Origin: Apricaphanius iberus
Lineage: Eukaryota > Chordata > Actinopteri > Cyprinodontiformes > Aphaniidae
Direction: 5' to 3'
Length of the DNA: 64,000 nucleotides
NCBI GenBank assembly: GCA_028564705.1
Contig: JAPXFQ010002633.1
Location: forward strand, 1,449,001-1,513,000
The notes beneath the pieces are model-generated. The model saw nothing but the letters and a program-made list of their open reading frames with translations, was not told the origin of the DNA and searched no databases. A program made the position numbers and the translations under genes. Each line of letters begins with the position of its first letter. Position 1 is the stretch's first letter. This document shows, one piece after another, positions 1 to 11,529 of this stretch.

Positions 1-37
1 CCGATCGGATCACGTGATCGGATCGGGGACATTCCTA
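1..37. mobile_element. terminus of a hAT-like MITE cut by the window edge
   Basis: Read from position 37 leftward the sequence begins TAGGAATGTCCCCGATC, very like the TAGGGATGTCCCGATC ends of fish hAT MITEs, and includes the palindrome GATCACGTGATC. The rest lies outside the window. Confidence 0.5.
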
Positions 38-39
38 TT

Positions 40-96
40 AGTTAGTATAATAACATTATACTATAATGTATATAGTATAATGTTATTATACTAACT
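40..96. repeat. 26-bp perfect inverted repeat, 5-nt spacer
   Basis: Arms 40-65 and 71-96 are exact reverse complements (AGTTAGTATAATAACATTAT... ), separated by ATGTA. It lies directly beside the hAT-like terminus. Confidence 0.9.
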
Positions 97-816
97 CCAG
101 CCTGTATTTTTTATAATTTTCATGATCAGCCTCACAGCCTGACACCAAATGAAGACCTCAGATTCAAAATCTCAGAAAATTAGAATATTACATGACATTA
201 ATAAAACAGGGATTTTAAATAGAGAAACATCAGAGCTCTGAATAGCATAATCACCCATATGTACTCATTACCTGGTTTGGGCCTCTTTTCATCAATGAGA
301 CTTTGAGCCAAAAATATTGCACACGATATATTGTAATATTCACAATATTGTATTTATTTATTTTTTATATGGGTTTTTCATAATCTGTAAGCCATAATAA
401 TCAAAATTAAAACAAATAAAGGCTTGAAATACCTCACTTTGCATGTGATGAGTATACTCCATGTATTGGTTACACCTTGCCAAGTTGAATTACAGAAATA
501 AATCAACGGTTGCACAATATTATATCTTCTTGAGTTTCACCTGTAGTTTCTACTTAATGCATCAACAAATTCCTTGTACCCATACACAAAACAACACAGC
601 ACAAAAATAATTTTGCCTTACAAAATATTTATTTTGTCCAAACACAGATGTTTTTTTTTTGTCTATAAGCAACAGGCTCCTTTTACCCAACTTCTTATCT
701 TTTAATTTGACAAAAATGGCCTTAGATGTATATTCTAGTAGGAATCAGGCTTTGGCTTCATCACAAATAAAAATAAAATAGCATTTTATTTCTAAATTAT
801 AGCAGAAATGCAGTCA
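97..816. other. AT-rich 3' flank or last intron of aasdhppt
   Basis: No exon, repeat family or RNA gene is recognised. On the minus strand an AATAAA (790-785) sits 27 nt after the possible aasdhppt stop, and others follow in the AT-rich stretch. Confidence 0.5.
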
Positions 817-900
817 TTAAAATAACGCTCTTACTGCCAAGACTGAGTTTGCCGGTCCGAGAGCAACTGCAACATGATGTTCAGCGTCCAGCAGGCTCTC
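817..900 (-). CDS. aasdhppt: aasdhppt exon 6 (terminal, or internal with donor at 834)
   Basis: Acceptor CTTCTGCAG, then 27 codons from ESLLDAEHHVAVALG to LAVRALF and a TAA at 819-817. EHHVAVAL matches human EHHFVAVAL, so the exon is real. Two readings exist: a terminal exon ending at TAA, with an AATAAA on the minus strand at 790-785; or an internal exon ending at 835 before a good donor GTAAGA (834-829), with a further exon beyond the left edge. The human tail of about 60 more residues favours the second. Nothing resembling that tail is seen in 1-816. Confidence 0.85.
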   Translation of the reverse strand, partial: ESLLDAEHHVAVALGPANSVLAVRALF

Positions 901-3900
901 CTGCAGAAGCACACAGACACACACAGACATCAGCACATGTACACATATGACAGAATTTGAAATTGCCAGTAAGTGTGAGTGAAAATAGCCTTTTGTCTCC
1001 CTGTGTTAGGTCTATGATTGACTGTAAAAGACACAGCCTGCCTCTCCTCCATGACTTTTTAATGGTAAACAGCCATTGCTGGGAAATGACTGAGCGCTTG
1101 TGTCTGTAAAGTGTCAAAACAAACACACAGCAAATCCCTCCAGAGCCAGGAGTGACATTAGGAGAAGTCTGTCACAAACCAGAGCATGCCATTTAAAATT
1201 TCCAATTTAAACCAAACAAACATAAAATTGACCAGATTTCAAATATAACCAAAAATCACCAGTTTTTGAGTGTCACAAAAAAAACCCCAAGACAAATGAT
1301 AATCAAAACACATACTGATAATTGCAGATTTGGTTAGTTTAGTCTATTTAAATTGTGTGTTCTCGTGTTGAGACGAAATCCGTATGAAATGAGTCTTCCA
1401 CATTAGATTAAAAACATAAAAGTTTCAGGTTTCTATAACGGATACAACCATGTTGTTTGATCCTATGGGTTCTGAATCAGTTGTTCACTATAAAGATAGA
1501 AGCAAAGAAAAGAAAAATCTCAGCTGTGTCTAATGTCTTGGCTTGTGGGGAGCTTCAAGTGATGAAGAGCAGCTTTTTCATTTGCTCCCTAGCAGAAACC
1601 TGCGCTCATTTTCCTTTTTAGAGAGACAACCAAATACAGAATGGTATGAAAACCATAATACGGATTTTATAGTGTCCCTTTCCAACCTGTATTCTTTCTG
1701 AGATAAGCCTGAGATCTGGTTTAATTTGCACCTGCAACAAAAGAGACCGGCCTCCTCTGGCGTTGAGTGGATTTGGACAACCACCTGAACTATCCGCAGA
1801 GATCTCAAAGAGGAGGCGTAGTGGAGGGGTTTGTTTCTAGAATGTACTTTAATATTACATTCTATTTGAAAGAAAGATAATATTTGATATCTTAACTAAA
1901 CAGTGAACATGGAAAGACATGAAGACATCAACAGATGATTTTTTTCTACACCACACTAACTTCAAATATCCACTCCTCCTCTGGTTCCTCGTCAAGATGC
2001 ATCTTGGTCCGACGTAGCACGGTGCCCTCTGTGAGTGGCTCGGGCGACAGGTGAAACTCCGCCCTCTGCAGGTTGAAACCCAGACCCGTGCCGATGGCCT
2101 TGATGAAGCTCTCCTTCAGGGCCTTGCCGCGAAACGAAGTAAGCTTGATTAGTTATGTGCACTGGTAAAGAAAAGGTTTTATATGTGCGAGCGAGACAGT
2201 ATGAGTGTGGAAAGGGAGAGAGAGCGTGTCTCTGTGGTTCAACCTACAGCAGATGGGAATCTGTGCACACATGTTAAAGGCGTGCATACAAAAGAGGGGC
2301 TTTATGTCTCTGTGTGCACCCAGCCAAAACCAGCCATGCTCCATGGCCAATAAGCCACAATAACACCATTACAGGACTAATCACTATGGCAACCGCTGAG
2401 CCCTGCCATTAGTCAACAGTTTGGTGGTGATATCAGAGCTTGACGTCTCTGTGCCGCCCTCTCATTCTCCCAGCATCTTTACTTAGCTCAGCACTTGCTT
2501 TCACTGACCATCTGTGTGTGCGTGCAAGTCTTCAAACAAGAAATGGAAGAAAGGACAAAAAAAACCAACGGAAGGGTGAAGGTCGAAAGAAAAATATCAA
2601 AAAACGAGGTCAAGCGCCTGATGTGCAAAATTAACACTTTTGTCTTAAAAGTCAACTAAATTCATATTTTCTCTTTCTCCCACACACACACACACATCAA
2701 AACCTGTGGCACCCGGCAGCAATGCAGTGTGATGACAGGGTAGTATGGTTGCCATGGATACCCAGTGGCGGTAGAACGCGGCGAGCTGCTGGTGCTCCGA
2801 GCCGGCTGATTGGATCGCGCTCCACTCGTGCGCCGTAAACTGACGAGTCATGATGCGGAAAAACTCCGGGACGGAGCTGCTACCTGCGGGACACGGAGAC
2901 ATGACGATGCAGACGGGAAGGGGGAGGAGAAAAGTCACACCTTTAATTTTCACAGCAGCTCTGTGCATTTGATTGTGGCAACAGAACACAAATGTTTAGA
3001 CCCAAGTTTTTAAATTGCTTGCTCTATAAATACTTTTCTTAGACAACAGCGACACCTTGTGGAAATCTTGTGGAACTACAAATGAAATTTGGACCCACAG
3101 TATGAAACAAAATCTGACATTGCAGTTGTAGTTAAATTGAATAAAAGTTATATGAACAAAGAAATGTCTAAAAACTGTTACATTTGCACTTGTGTTGCTC
3201 ACATGGCCTTTAACTCTAAATTTTAAAACCCATTTGTAAACTTCAGCCTTCACCTGGCATTGTGGTCTTCATCACATCTACTCCAACCTGCACCCCCTGC
3301 TGTGCAGCAAGCACAGCGTAGTCGCCCTGGTGGGAGAGGTTGAAACTCCAGGACGACTCAGAGCCTGCAGGGACCTGCATCATTTTGGAATGCATAAAAA
3401 AGGGTTGCTGATTAGTTTTGTTTGTCTTGACAGTAAGTTAAGGCTTCACATGAAAGCGAAGACAAATGAATAACATTCCAACATGTAAAACATTTTCTAG
3501 CTTGTTTGTGCAGCACTGGGAATATCTAGGTGGGCAAAATATGTTCCAGAAGGACCCCCAAAGGACTGGGGTCAACTGGAAACAAAAGTTTAAATTTCAC
3601 AGCTTGGAATTTTCAACCCATTTTTTTAACCAGACTGAAAACATCACAAAACAAATACCTGAAATAAAACCTAAAAAAAACTCTGTCATTCTAACTTATG
3701 ATACTTGTGATTTGCATCTTCTTGTAGATGTGCTTTTAGATTTCTTGCTGAATTTTAGAAGGTGACACAGTGTGTTGTGAAAGAAAGATAGAAAAAATAC
3801 ACCTGATATTTTAATTTATGAATAGTTTTGTATTTACTGGATTTAAATGTATTAAGTGCACTTTAAAAACTTAATAATGACTATTTTTTAGTTAAGTTTA

Positions 3901-4822
3901 TATCTGTTCCCAGTTTTTTATTACAATTATTTTTGTTAGAAATATTGTAACAACAAATTGTTTTTAAATATTGTAACATTTGAGATCATATAGCTAAATG
4001 CAGATGAATAGCTATTTAAATGTCATCTCAGTTAAATATCTCAATTAACTGTGTTAAAAGTGTTTAAAATATGCCATCCTATGCTATAAGTCATCCTATG
4101 CTTAACTGAACTCAATCTACATGTGAATGTCCAGCCTCAGGCATAAAGTGAACAAGTCTACTGTGGTGTCTGATGTCGGTTCTTCCCTTCCTGGAAAACA
4201 GAAAAACAACAAAAATAAGGAACCATTCATTATCATATACCCTTTGCATGGTTGCGGGTTGGCAGGATACTGGGAGAACATGCAAACTCCATGCAGAGAG
4301 ACCCCAGCCAGGGACTCAAACCCAGGACCTTCTTGCTGCAAGGCAACAGTCATTGTGCCGCCCCATAACGCAACAGTTAACGTTAAATGAAACAGACTTT
4401 TTTTACCTGGAGTGGGGCAGCCAGATATGGTTTTCCTCGGGGGGATCGCTCTAATCTGATCTCTGACCAGGGGATTCTCATCCTCTCACACACAAACTTC
4501 CTGAGCAACAAGCGGCCAGCCTGTGGGCACACACGCTTCACATTATGACTTGACAGTACAGGGGTGGGTTTATTTTTCACAAACTCCAATTCTTCTTTTT
4601 GTCAGAGGTTTCTATGGCACACTGAGGTTCATAGTTCATCCAGGCTGCCAACAGTTTCTCGGTTGTATAAAGATTTAGTGAACTTCTTGGCAATGGACCC
4701 ATGATTACAATATTCTTATTCTTGATACTTTATGTGCATTCTTTATTATCAGGAGTGTTTTTAGGGAAAATTGTAAATGAGTGTACTACTTTAGACACTA
4801 AGCCACCCCATAATTCACCATT

Positions 4823-4894
<72 letters not shown>

Positions 4895-5196
4895 CTTGTT
4901 GCTGTTCCTTAGCAAGCTCTGCACTGGTGGCAATACGTTTTATTTTTATTTTATTAATGCTCTTAATGAGATAGGAAATAGAATTACTGAGTTTCCTTGG
5001 GTGGTCTTATGTTTTCTTCACAGCAATTGAGTATTAAGGTGCTCAAACTTACCATCGCTGATTTAGCATCCTTAGCGAAAACAAACTGTCCGATCCTGTC
5101 CTTCTCTTCCCGCTGGACGCAACGAGCAGCAAACAACCATTCGGACCTGCTCGGTGTCCACGACCCGCAGCGGAAAGCCCAGCGGACGGAGCCCAT
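817..5196 (-). CDS. aasdhppt: aasdhppt gene (six exons; 3' end uncertain)
   Basis: 4'-Phosphopantetheinyl transferase of the AASDHPPT/Sfp superfamily; family members move phosphopantetheine from CoA onto a serine of carrier domains (fatty-acid synthase ACP, mitochondrial ACP, AASDH) in the cytosol. Exons on the minus strand: 5196-5053, 4520-4407, 3374-3254, 2883-2762, 2122-1961 and 900-835 or 900-817. All junctions are GT/AG and phases agree. The predicted protein reads collinearly with the human protein: VRWAF near residue 4, GQFVFAKDAK near 36, LSHQGDYAVLAA near 99, the metal-binding GVD at 117-119, and W167 followed by KES at 170-172 with K175, matching the superfamily W..KESxxK motif. Length is about 248 residues against 309 in human; the missing part is the C-terminal tail beyond the catalytic core. 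Recognition is by similarity from memory, but several diagnostic motifs agree. Confidence 0.95.
901..1960 (-). other. aasdhppt intron 5
   Basis: About 1.06 kb between exons 5 and 6. No repeat family or RNA is recognised. Confidence 0.6.
1961..2122 (-). CDS. aasdhppt: aasdhppt exon 5 (KES catalytic motif)
   Basis: 162 nt, 54 codons, phase 0 both ends. It starts ALKESFIKAIGTGLGF and ends EEEWIFE. Glu and Lys of KES..K are the second metal/CoA-site residues of the family. The acceptor (GCGGCAAG) is weak, but no alternative keeps the reading frame. Donor GTTAGT follows GAA; read-through would stop after four residues. Confidence 0.93.
2123..2761 (-). other. aasdhppt intron 4
   Basis: Contains a short CA tract near 2681-2696. 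Nothing else is recognised. Confidence 0.6.
2762..2883 (-). CDS. aasdhppt: aasdhppt exon 4
   Basis: 122 nt, phase 1 to phase 0. It completes the Gly codon and reads GSSSVPEFFRIM to LAAFYRHW, ending on the conserved Trp just before the KES motif. Acceptor CCCGCAG, donor GTATCC. Human counterpart: GSIPEFFHIM...MFYRNW. Confidence 0.94.
3254..3374 (-). CDS. aasdhppt: aasdhppt exon 3 (GVD metal-binding motif)
   Basis: 121 nt, phase 0 to phase 1. It encodes VPAGSESSWSFNLSHQGDY onward to GVDVMKTTMPG. The Asp of GVD is the conserved Mg2+ ligand of phosphopantetheinyl transferases. Two nearby AGs could act as acceptor; only the ATGCAG used here keeps phase 0 with exon 2. Donor is GTGAAG. Confidence 0.93.
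3375..4406 (-). other. aasdhppt intron 2
   Basis: About 1 kb, AT-rich, with a reverse-oriented SINE head fragment at 4256-4364 close to exon 2. Nothing else is recognised. Confidence 0.6.
4256..4364 (-). mobile_element. tRNA-derived SINE, 5' head fragment
   Basis: The reverse complement reads like the head of the SINE at 37424: GTTGCCTTGCAGCAAGAAGG, a B-box-like GGGTTTGAGTCCC, and TGCATGGAGTTTGCATGTTC. It is diverged and lacks the GGAT tail, so it is an old fragment. Confidence 0.75.
4407..4520 (-). CDS. aasdhppt: aasdhppt exon 2
   Basis: 114 nt, 38 codons, phase 0 at both ends: starts AGRLLLRKFV and ends PRGKPYLAAPLQ. The acceptor is a pyrimidine-poor but clear CCCACAG, the donor GTAAAA. 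It corresponds to human AGRLMIRKLV...GKPVLA. Confidence 0.94.
4823..4894. repeat. (GATA)18 microsatellite
   Basis: 72 nt of uninterrupted GATA in aasdhppt intron 1. The YLSI-repeat open frame across it is an artefact. Confidence 0.98.
5053..5196 (-). CDS. aasdhppt: aasdhppt exon 1 (start codon)
   Basis: 48 codons beginning MGSVRWAFRCGSW and ending KDAKSAM. The start is well fixed: an in-frame TGA lies two codons upstream of the ATG (TGA GAA GGT ATG), and the Met aligns with the second Met of the human protein (MEGVRWAF). The short N-terminal extension of the human protein is therefore absent. The donor GTAAGT directly follows the last ATG codon (phase 0). Confidence 0.95.
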
Positions 5197-5520
5197 ACCT
5201 TCTCACCTTCGTCTCTCCAAATAATCTGAACTCCTGCAAAACGTCCAGCTGCTCACAGGTTTGTAGGAAGCTAACTTTAGCATGGTGTCTCAACATAGGC
5301 ACATGTAAATGTGCAGAGTTTAGTGTCGCGGAGGGATACCGCTGAAGTAAAGTTGGAGCTGTTTACTAAAGCAGATTAAAAAGTAAAAGTAGCTTACTGT
5401 TTACATTTCTGCTACATTCACCCGGAAGAGCGCAGATTTCGTCAGAAAGCAACGCAGTGAAGGATTGACCAATAGGAACACTGGAAACATTAAAGTGGTA
5501 GCGTTGCCTTGAGGCGCTCT
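5197..5520 (-). promoter_or_regulatory. aasdhppt 5' leader and promoter region
   Basis: The sequence upstream of the aasdhppt ATG is richer in G+C and CpG than its surroundings. A CCAAT pentamer lies at 5469-5473 on the plus strand, an inverted CCAAT box about 270 bp upstream of the ATG. No TATA box is obvious, in keeping with a housekeeping promoter. The transcription start cannot be placed. Confidence 0.4.
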
Positions 5521-5767
5521 AAGCAATGTTGTAAATGTGAGGTAATGTTAAAAACAAACGAAAAAACAAAAACTTCTAAAATAAAATGAAACTTTTAAAG
5601 ATAATTTATTTTTGGTAAATATTATTTTCTAATATTTATTTTCAGTCCGTTAAAAATGTGCACATTTATCGTCAACTGTATTACGCTGATTTAATATGTC
5701 ACAATTGCAAAACAGACAAACAACTAAAACAGCACTGCGTGACTTTAAATAACACATTTAAAAAAAT

Positions 5768-5836
<69 letters not shown>

Positions 5837-5864
5837 TTATATATTATATAAAATATATATATAT

Positions 5865-5923
<59 letters not shown>

Positions 5924-6469
5924 TATATTATATATATTATATATATATATATATATACAGCATTTCGGAGCCTACATTTTGGAGAAGGCTCCGTTGTTAA
6001 TAGGCTACTCACCTTGTGCCTCGTGTCCGACATTGAAGCCAGTTTGGAATTACGTAAGTAGTATCGGTGCTAAGGGGATATATTTTCATCACATATTACA
6101 AATAAATAAATTAGTCTTATTGTTCAAGATTGTTCACGGTTATGTTTATTCTCCTCTGATAAAATTTGTTCTAGAAAACAAACAAACAAACGTTATTTTC
6201 ACTTAAATGTTTTAGAGATGCAATCAATATACACTCGTAGGCCTACACTACATTCAGTACGCTGAAAAATAGTTCACTGAAACGTATTTGTTCTTATATG
6301 AACCACGCCCATGCACCTCCTAGAATGAATGCATCCTACATCATTATGATTTCACCAAATTATTAATTATTAATTATAATTATATAATTATGAAATTTGA
6401 CTGGGCCATTTTAATGCACTAAAATGCTTTGATTTAAATCATATCTATATCATTTCATTTAGGGCCTTT
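5521..6469. other. AT-rich intergenic DNA with TA tract
   Basis: Apart from the TA-rich tract at 5767-5957 nothing is recognised. Confidence 0.5.
5767..5957. repeat. (TA)n tract
   Basis: About 190 nt of almost pure TA dinucleotides with a few interruptions, self-complementary along its length. Confidence 0.97.
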
Positions 6470-7230
6470 GTACTACTTCAAAGAAGAAAGTTCACCCCCT
6501 GTTAAAAGTTTTTGTAGCGTTTAACAGCTTACCTTTCAGTATTCTTCTGTAATTAGTGCCACATTCTTGCAATCAGATTTAACCAATTTCTCTTTATGTG
6601 CTGAAAACGTGATCCTGCCACCACTATGTTTTATGGTGGGAAACCGGTGCTCAGAGTTGTTTGCAGTAAAGTTCCTGCCAAATATAATTGTTTCATGTGT
6701 TGTTAAAAATGCTAATGTTTGGTCTCATGTGACCAGAACACCTTCCATATGTGTGATGTGTCCCTGACATGGGTTGCAGCAGACTTCAAATTGGCTACTT
6801 GTATCATTCTTACAAAACCCCCACTAATCAAAAAAGACCAGATTTGTGGAGTGCAAATCTGATAGTTGCTCATTTTCCCAAAGGAGTTATGGGTCTCTGC
6901 AGCTCCTGCACAGTTACCATGAGTCTACTGACTGTTAATTGTTAGTTTAGGCGGGCAACTTTTTGAAGGGTTATAATACTCTTTTCTTTTAGAAGGAAGG
7001 TTTCCAAAGAGTTTACCTCATCTGTCTGTATGATTAAATCTTTTTATAATGATATAAGTTCTCCAATAATCCTTAAAAATATATATTTTTTATTTTAAAA
7101 GAAATTCCAACAACCATGTTGCTTTTTTTCCATTTCATAATCATTAGTTGTTTCTTGTTGGCCTGTCACATTAAAATCTGAATAAAACGTTGTGCTTGTG
7201 GTTGTAATGTGAAAATATGTTAAAAGTTCT
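6470..7230 (-). mobile_element. degenerate Tc1-like DNA transposon
   Basis: On the minus strand it follows the Tc1-family transposase coding pattern with many breaks: near 6745-6710 GGTGTTCTGGTCACATGAGACC, split here as GGTGTTCTGG and ACATGAGACC; near 6640 CATAGTGGTGGCAGGATC, the position of HGGGSI in the catalytic region. GGCCAGATTTGTGGAGTGCA-type sequence near 6836 is also typical. No intact frame and no clear terminal repeats remain. Confidence 0.65.
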
Positions 7231-8458
7231 ATAAACTTTAGTAGAAAAACTATTTAAGAGTTTGTTGAAAAAATAATGCTGGCATCATCTCACAGTTCCT
7301 TTAAAGGAATATAGTTTAAGGTTATTTTTCTAAATTTGAGATTTTTAAAAATCAAAACAACTAATTTTATTTTCCATATTCAACGCTCTATTGACACCAG
7401 ACATTTCAGACTGAATTTCTTTCAGTTAAATATTATTGGCATATTGTCTGTTTTAAGGGTATCCAACTCCTTTCATACTATACTATCAAACCCCCAGTTT
7501 CTTGCTATAATATACTCTATGTGTCTGTCTCTAAATCAAATCAGAACTTTATCAAGGCAGGAGAGGAAACCCTTCCATGTGAAGCGTGAAGAAAGAAAAA
7601 CTTATAGATGGTACACTTTCCTGGCATACCTGCTGTTATTTCCGCTCTTAGCTTGCTTCTTTACAGCTGGTGTTTCCTTAACTCTAATTCTCAAACGTCC
7701 TCACACAGAGACAGCGTCTAGTGGAACAGCTGGTATATGTCTCCCAGGAGGTGGAAAACTTCACACAGCCTGCTTGAATCACAGAAGAAGACTTCTCTGA
7801 TGGAAATGGCAATGCTTTTTAATGTGTAGCCCCTCTGCTAGACACATGTTAACATCTATGCACCTTGAGATCTGAGGATTAATTCTCGCCCTCACTTTTA
7901 CATGTGATTTGTCGATTTATCTTTTCCTTTCTCTCTGTCTTTTACTCTTCTCTTCTGTTACTATATCTGTTTGCATGTGCTTCCCTTATTGTCTCACCTT
8001 ATCTCAATTTCTTCTTGGACTATGTGTGGGATTTGGTCCCCCTCACCTTGCTCCACACTAGATTTCCTTAAGATAAAGCATCTGAAAAGGAAGAGAAAGA
8101 GCAACTTCTGTGTCAGAGAAACAGAGGATGTCATCAGTGAGATCCACTAGAGGAGTGATGTGTTGTTCTGGAGACAGCAGGTGGGATTTTCTTGTTTCTT
8201 CCAAAGTGATGGATCCAGTGGTGTGGTGCAGTAGCACAAGCTTTCATGTGGAGACTTACTAAATGTCTAGGTCTGTTCCGTATTAACATGTCATTTTAGA
8301 AAAGGTAAAGGGTGAATGAAACAAGAATTCTTTAATGGAATATTCAGTGAGGTAAAGGAGGAGAATAACTTTGTTAATTTAATTCACATTTTCTTTCTAT
8401 CTTATGCCCCTTTTTCTAATAGGGTTTGCTGCAGCTGACCTGAGTTGATTTAGCCTCT
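7231..8458. other. intergenic DNA, nothing recognised
   Basis: A 154-codon plus-strand frame at 7336-7800 matches nothing known to me and has ordinary AT-rich composition. Confidence 0.4.
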
Positions 8459-8893
8459 AATCAGCGCATTTCCACTAAGTTTGTTTGGGCCAAGCCAATG
8501 CCATTTTTCAGACTACTTCTGGCTCAGTCCGACACTGGACACTACATACCCGTCTTCTGACTAATTGGTCTGGTAAAGTGATGTCATTCTCATGCTATGT
8601 AGTGGTAGCCACTAATTGGACTGGTGTTGTTCATGTAAAATGATGTCACTGAAATTATCTGACTGACCCCAAATAAACCCAAATTATTCCACATTATTAT
8701 TTTTTACTTCGTAGCACCACCTTTCAAGATGTCTGCTCTAAAGAATCAGTCATCATGGACTTTTTGTGCCACTTTCCTACGGTGAGCCCAGCCATGTTCT
8801 CACCAACGTCCGTGTTCCTGAGATGGCAATTGAAACACAACAGGGCTGTGCTGGGGCTGGCTGACCAGACAGTAGTGGAAAAGCAGCATTACT
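8459..8893. mobile_element. non-autonomous element with TTTCCACT terminal repeats
   Basis: The left end reads GCGCATTTCCACTAAG; the right end reversed reads GCTGCTTTTCCACTACTG. The inside shares GGGCCAAGCC, ACTACTTCTGGCT and GAGATGG...GAAACACAAC with the element at 43048-44012, so both are one family. Edges are approximate. Confidence 0.55.
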
Positions 8894-10946
8894 GATTTAA
8901 TGGGGTTTGTGCGCTTTGTTCACTAATTTTGTTACTTTCTGACACGAACAACATCGGTTCCTTTGAATAACTTTCTGAACACATTTGGAAATTTCTGCTG
9001 ATGTTTAACACCAACAAATGGTGTCTAACAGGACATACAGTTCATCACTGGTTGGGACTACGCAGACATGTTTTTGCAAATTAGGCGTTTTATTTTCTTT
9101 GACAGCAGCCGGAATTTATCCCAGTCTTCTGCAGCACAGCGAGAGCTCCTCCTTTCATCACAAACTAAATCTGTGATAATAATCTTTGTTAGAGTTGTTA
9201 GACCAAAACAATCTAATTGCTAGTTCCTGTTGTTCTCTTCTCTGTGGGTCTGAGCAGAACACTGGAGCTGAGGAGGCAGACATGGGAAGAAGTCGCACAA
9301 GGTGTGAACGCACTTGAGGAGGGGGAGATGTGTAGTGCAGGAGTGGTGCATTTAATCTTCAAAGCATAGTTGAATACATTTAGCTTCTTTTCTAATCACT
9401 TCACTTTTCAAATATATTTAGACTAATTTATGTCGTGATCTGCCTTGCAAGTGATGCACTCTTAGTTAAACTGACGTACATCGATTAAAAACAACAACAA
9501 TAAAAACTGCTGAAAGCTGAACCTCTCTTCTGCTCCGCTACCTCATCCCTGGCAATGAAACCTCAGTATTATCATTTTTCTCCCGAGCATGAATCTGTCT
9601 CTCCTGGGGTGGGATGTGAACAGCTGCCTGACCTCTCTGGCTTCCCAAAGGATGGCCAATGTGAGTGGCCAGGGCTGATAGAGCTCAGTGAACTGAGCGC
9701 TGCACAGTCTGCAATGGCACATCTGCACTGTAGAAAGCATTACTACATATTACTTAATTTAATTTGTTTAACATTTTTACACTTAAGAAGATTAAGCATT
9801 TTTGAACGCACTCAAATTGGTTATAACTAAGCTGGAGTAATAAGTATATCTTAGAAATTGTTTCAGTTATATCTGAATGAACTATTTAAAATTAAATGAG
9901 TAAATGTAACTAAAATTACTATGTTAACCAGTTTGAAAACTTAAGTAGAATGTATTAAAGTAAATATAATTAAAAACATTTGTAGGATATGAGTTTAAAT
10001 TTACCAATTACATACTAATTAAAGTGTAACAAAATAAATTTTTTAAATAAAAAAATAACTCTCAGAATCTGAAAACATTTATTTTAATCATTCTTCCCTT
10101 TGAAAAATTCCCACAGAAAACAAGCCACTGGAGAGAAAAGTCTCCCTGCTTTCCTTACATCCTTTCACTGCACAACCATGAGGGGGCAAACTTTTTTGCA
10201 ACTCCTACATGAACAGTCAGACACATAAAAGTCAAGGTACACACCTGACTCCCGAGCACCTCCCTCTCTAAGATGGTGCCCGGAAAACTACCACTGATAA
10301 CATATCTCAAAGGATAACTACAGAACACGGCTACTTTTGGAACACAAACTATATAATAAAACAGAGAACTTCTACAATTAATACAAACACATTACCCATA
10401 AGTCTTTGTGGTGTACAACAGCCCCCCCCCAAAAAATGTTCTGCCCCTCTTGGTGTCTTTTCAATTAGATTCCTGTTACATGTACATTGCTGGATTTATG
10501 GAGAAACATAAACCAATATTGCATATCCGTAATTATTATAATGATAATAATGTAATTGTAACATAGTTTGAAGTTTACTCGTATTTTACAAATACAGATA
10601 CAAATACCGGCAACTTTGCACACCTCCATTGTGCAGAAAACCTCCCATGAGGCCGTGCTCTTCACATGCAATAAATGCCAAAGGTCATTAGTCTTACTCA
10701 AAGTTTTAAGTTAGTTTTGGGGAACAAATGATATTGATTTTGAATCATAGATAATTGTAGTTCAAGATACTGATAAGTATGAATACCAGTCTCTCAGTCA
10801 TTTTGAGTAGAATTCTAACAGAGATATTGATATATGTAAAAAACATATTCTGTGATCAAATACACAATTTATTCTTTGAAATAAACTTAACAAAAACTGA
10901 TGTTGAATATTTAGGCATTTTTTTCAGTATATCCAACTCAAGGAAC
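8894..10946. other. intergenic DNA, nothing recognised
   Basis: AT-rich sequence with a C-tract near 10424. No repeat family is recognised. Confidence 0.4.
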
Positions 10947-11088
10947 CACTTTCGTGACATCCATCCATCCATTTTCTTAACCGCTTAATCCTTTTATGGG
11001 TCGCGGGGGTGCTGGTGCCTATCTCCAGCTGTCAACGGGCGAGAGGCGGGGTACACCCTGGACGGGTCGCCAGTCACTTTCGTGACAT
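10947..11088 (-). mobile_element. SINE 3' fragment (subfamily B) with target-site duplication
   Basis: Element 10961-11074 in reverse orientation, 5'-truncated, with CCATCC repeats (its GGAT tail) at the left. The perfect 14-bp duplication CACTTTCGTGACAT flanks it (10947-10960 and 11075-11088). The diagnostic reads ...TGGCGACCCGTCCAGGGTGT.. on the minus strand. Confidence 0.9.
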
Positions 11089-11529
11089 TCAGAGATTTAA
11101 TCAAGGTCATCTAACTTATGATTATATTTACGAAGCCCTTGAATGATTTTTTAGAGTGTGGGTGGGACGATGGAGAACTACACCTTTGAATATAATGAAA
11201 GAAACATAAACTGGCAAAATAATATATAGTCGCCTTAAAACCCATAATATTCTAATGATCGAGCTGATAGATCATCAAGACTGGTCTGGCTGAGGTAATA
11301 TTTTGTCACAAGAAATTCTTAAATTATAAAATAATTTATAGAAACATCCTGATATATTTGTCTAAATACTGGTTCAAGGGGGGCTCTAACCTGCAACCTA
11401 CTCTTTAAGTAGGTTACATTTTTTTTTAACTTTATTCCTTGATTGTACCGAAAATGAACCATTTTCTGTGTATGGTAAGTCAAATTTCTCAATGTATCTT
11501 GTCTTAATTGAAATTGTTATCAGCTGCTT
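11089..11529. other. intergenic DNA, nothing recognised
   Basis: AT-rich sequence between a SINE insertion and a LINE fragment. Confidence 0.4.

Noticed and set aside
5767..5957. Long TA palindrome as regulatory hairpin
   Set aside because: A plain dinucleotide repeat; self-complementarity is trivial.
7336..7800. 154-codon plus-strand open frame
   Set aside because: Longest non-repeat frame between the genes, but no domain, no similarity I recognise, and low-complexity AT-rich codons. Probably chance.
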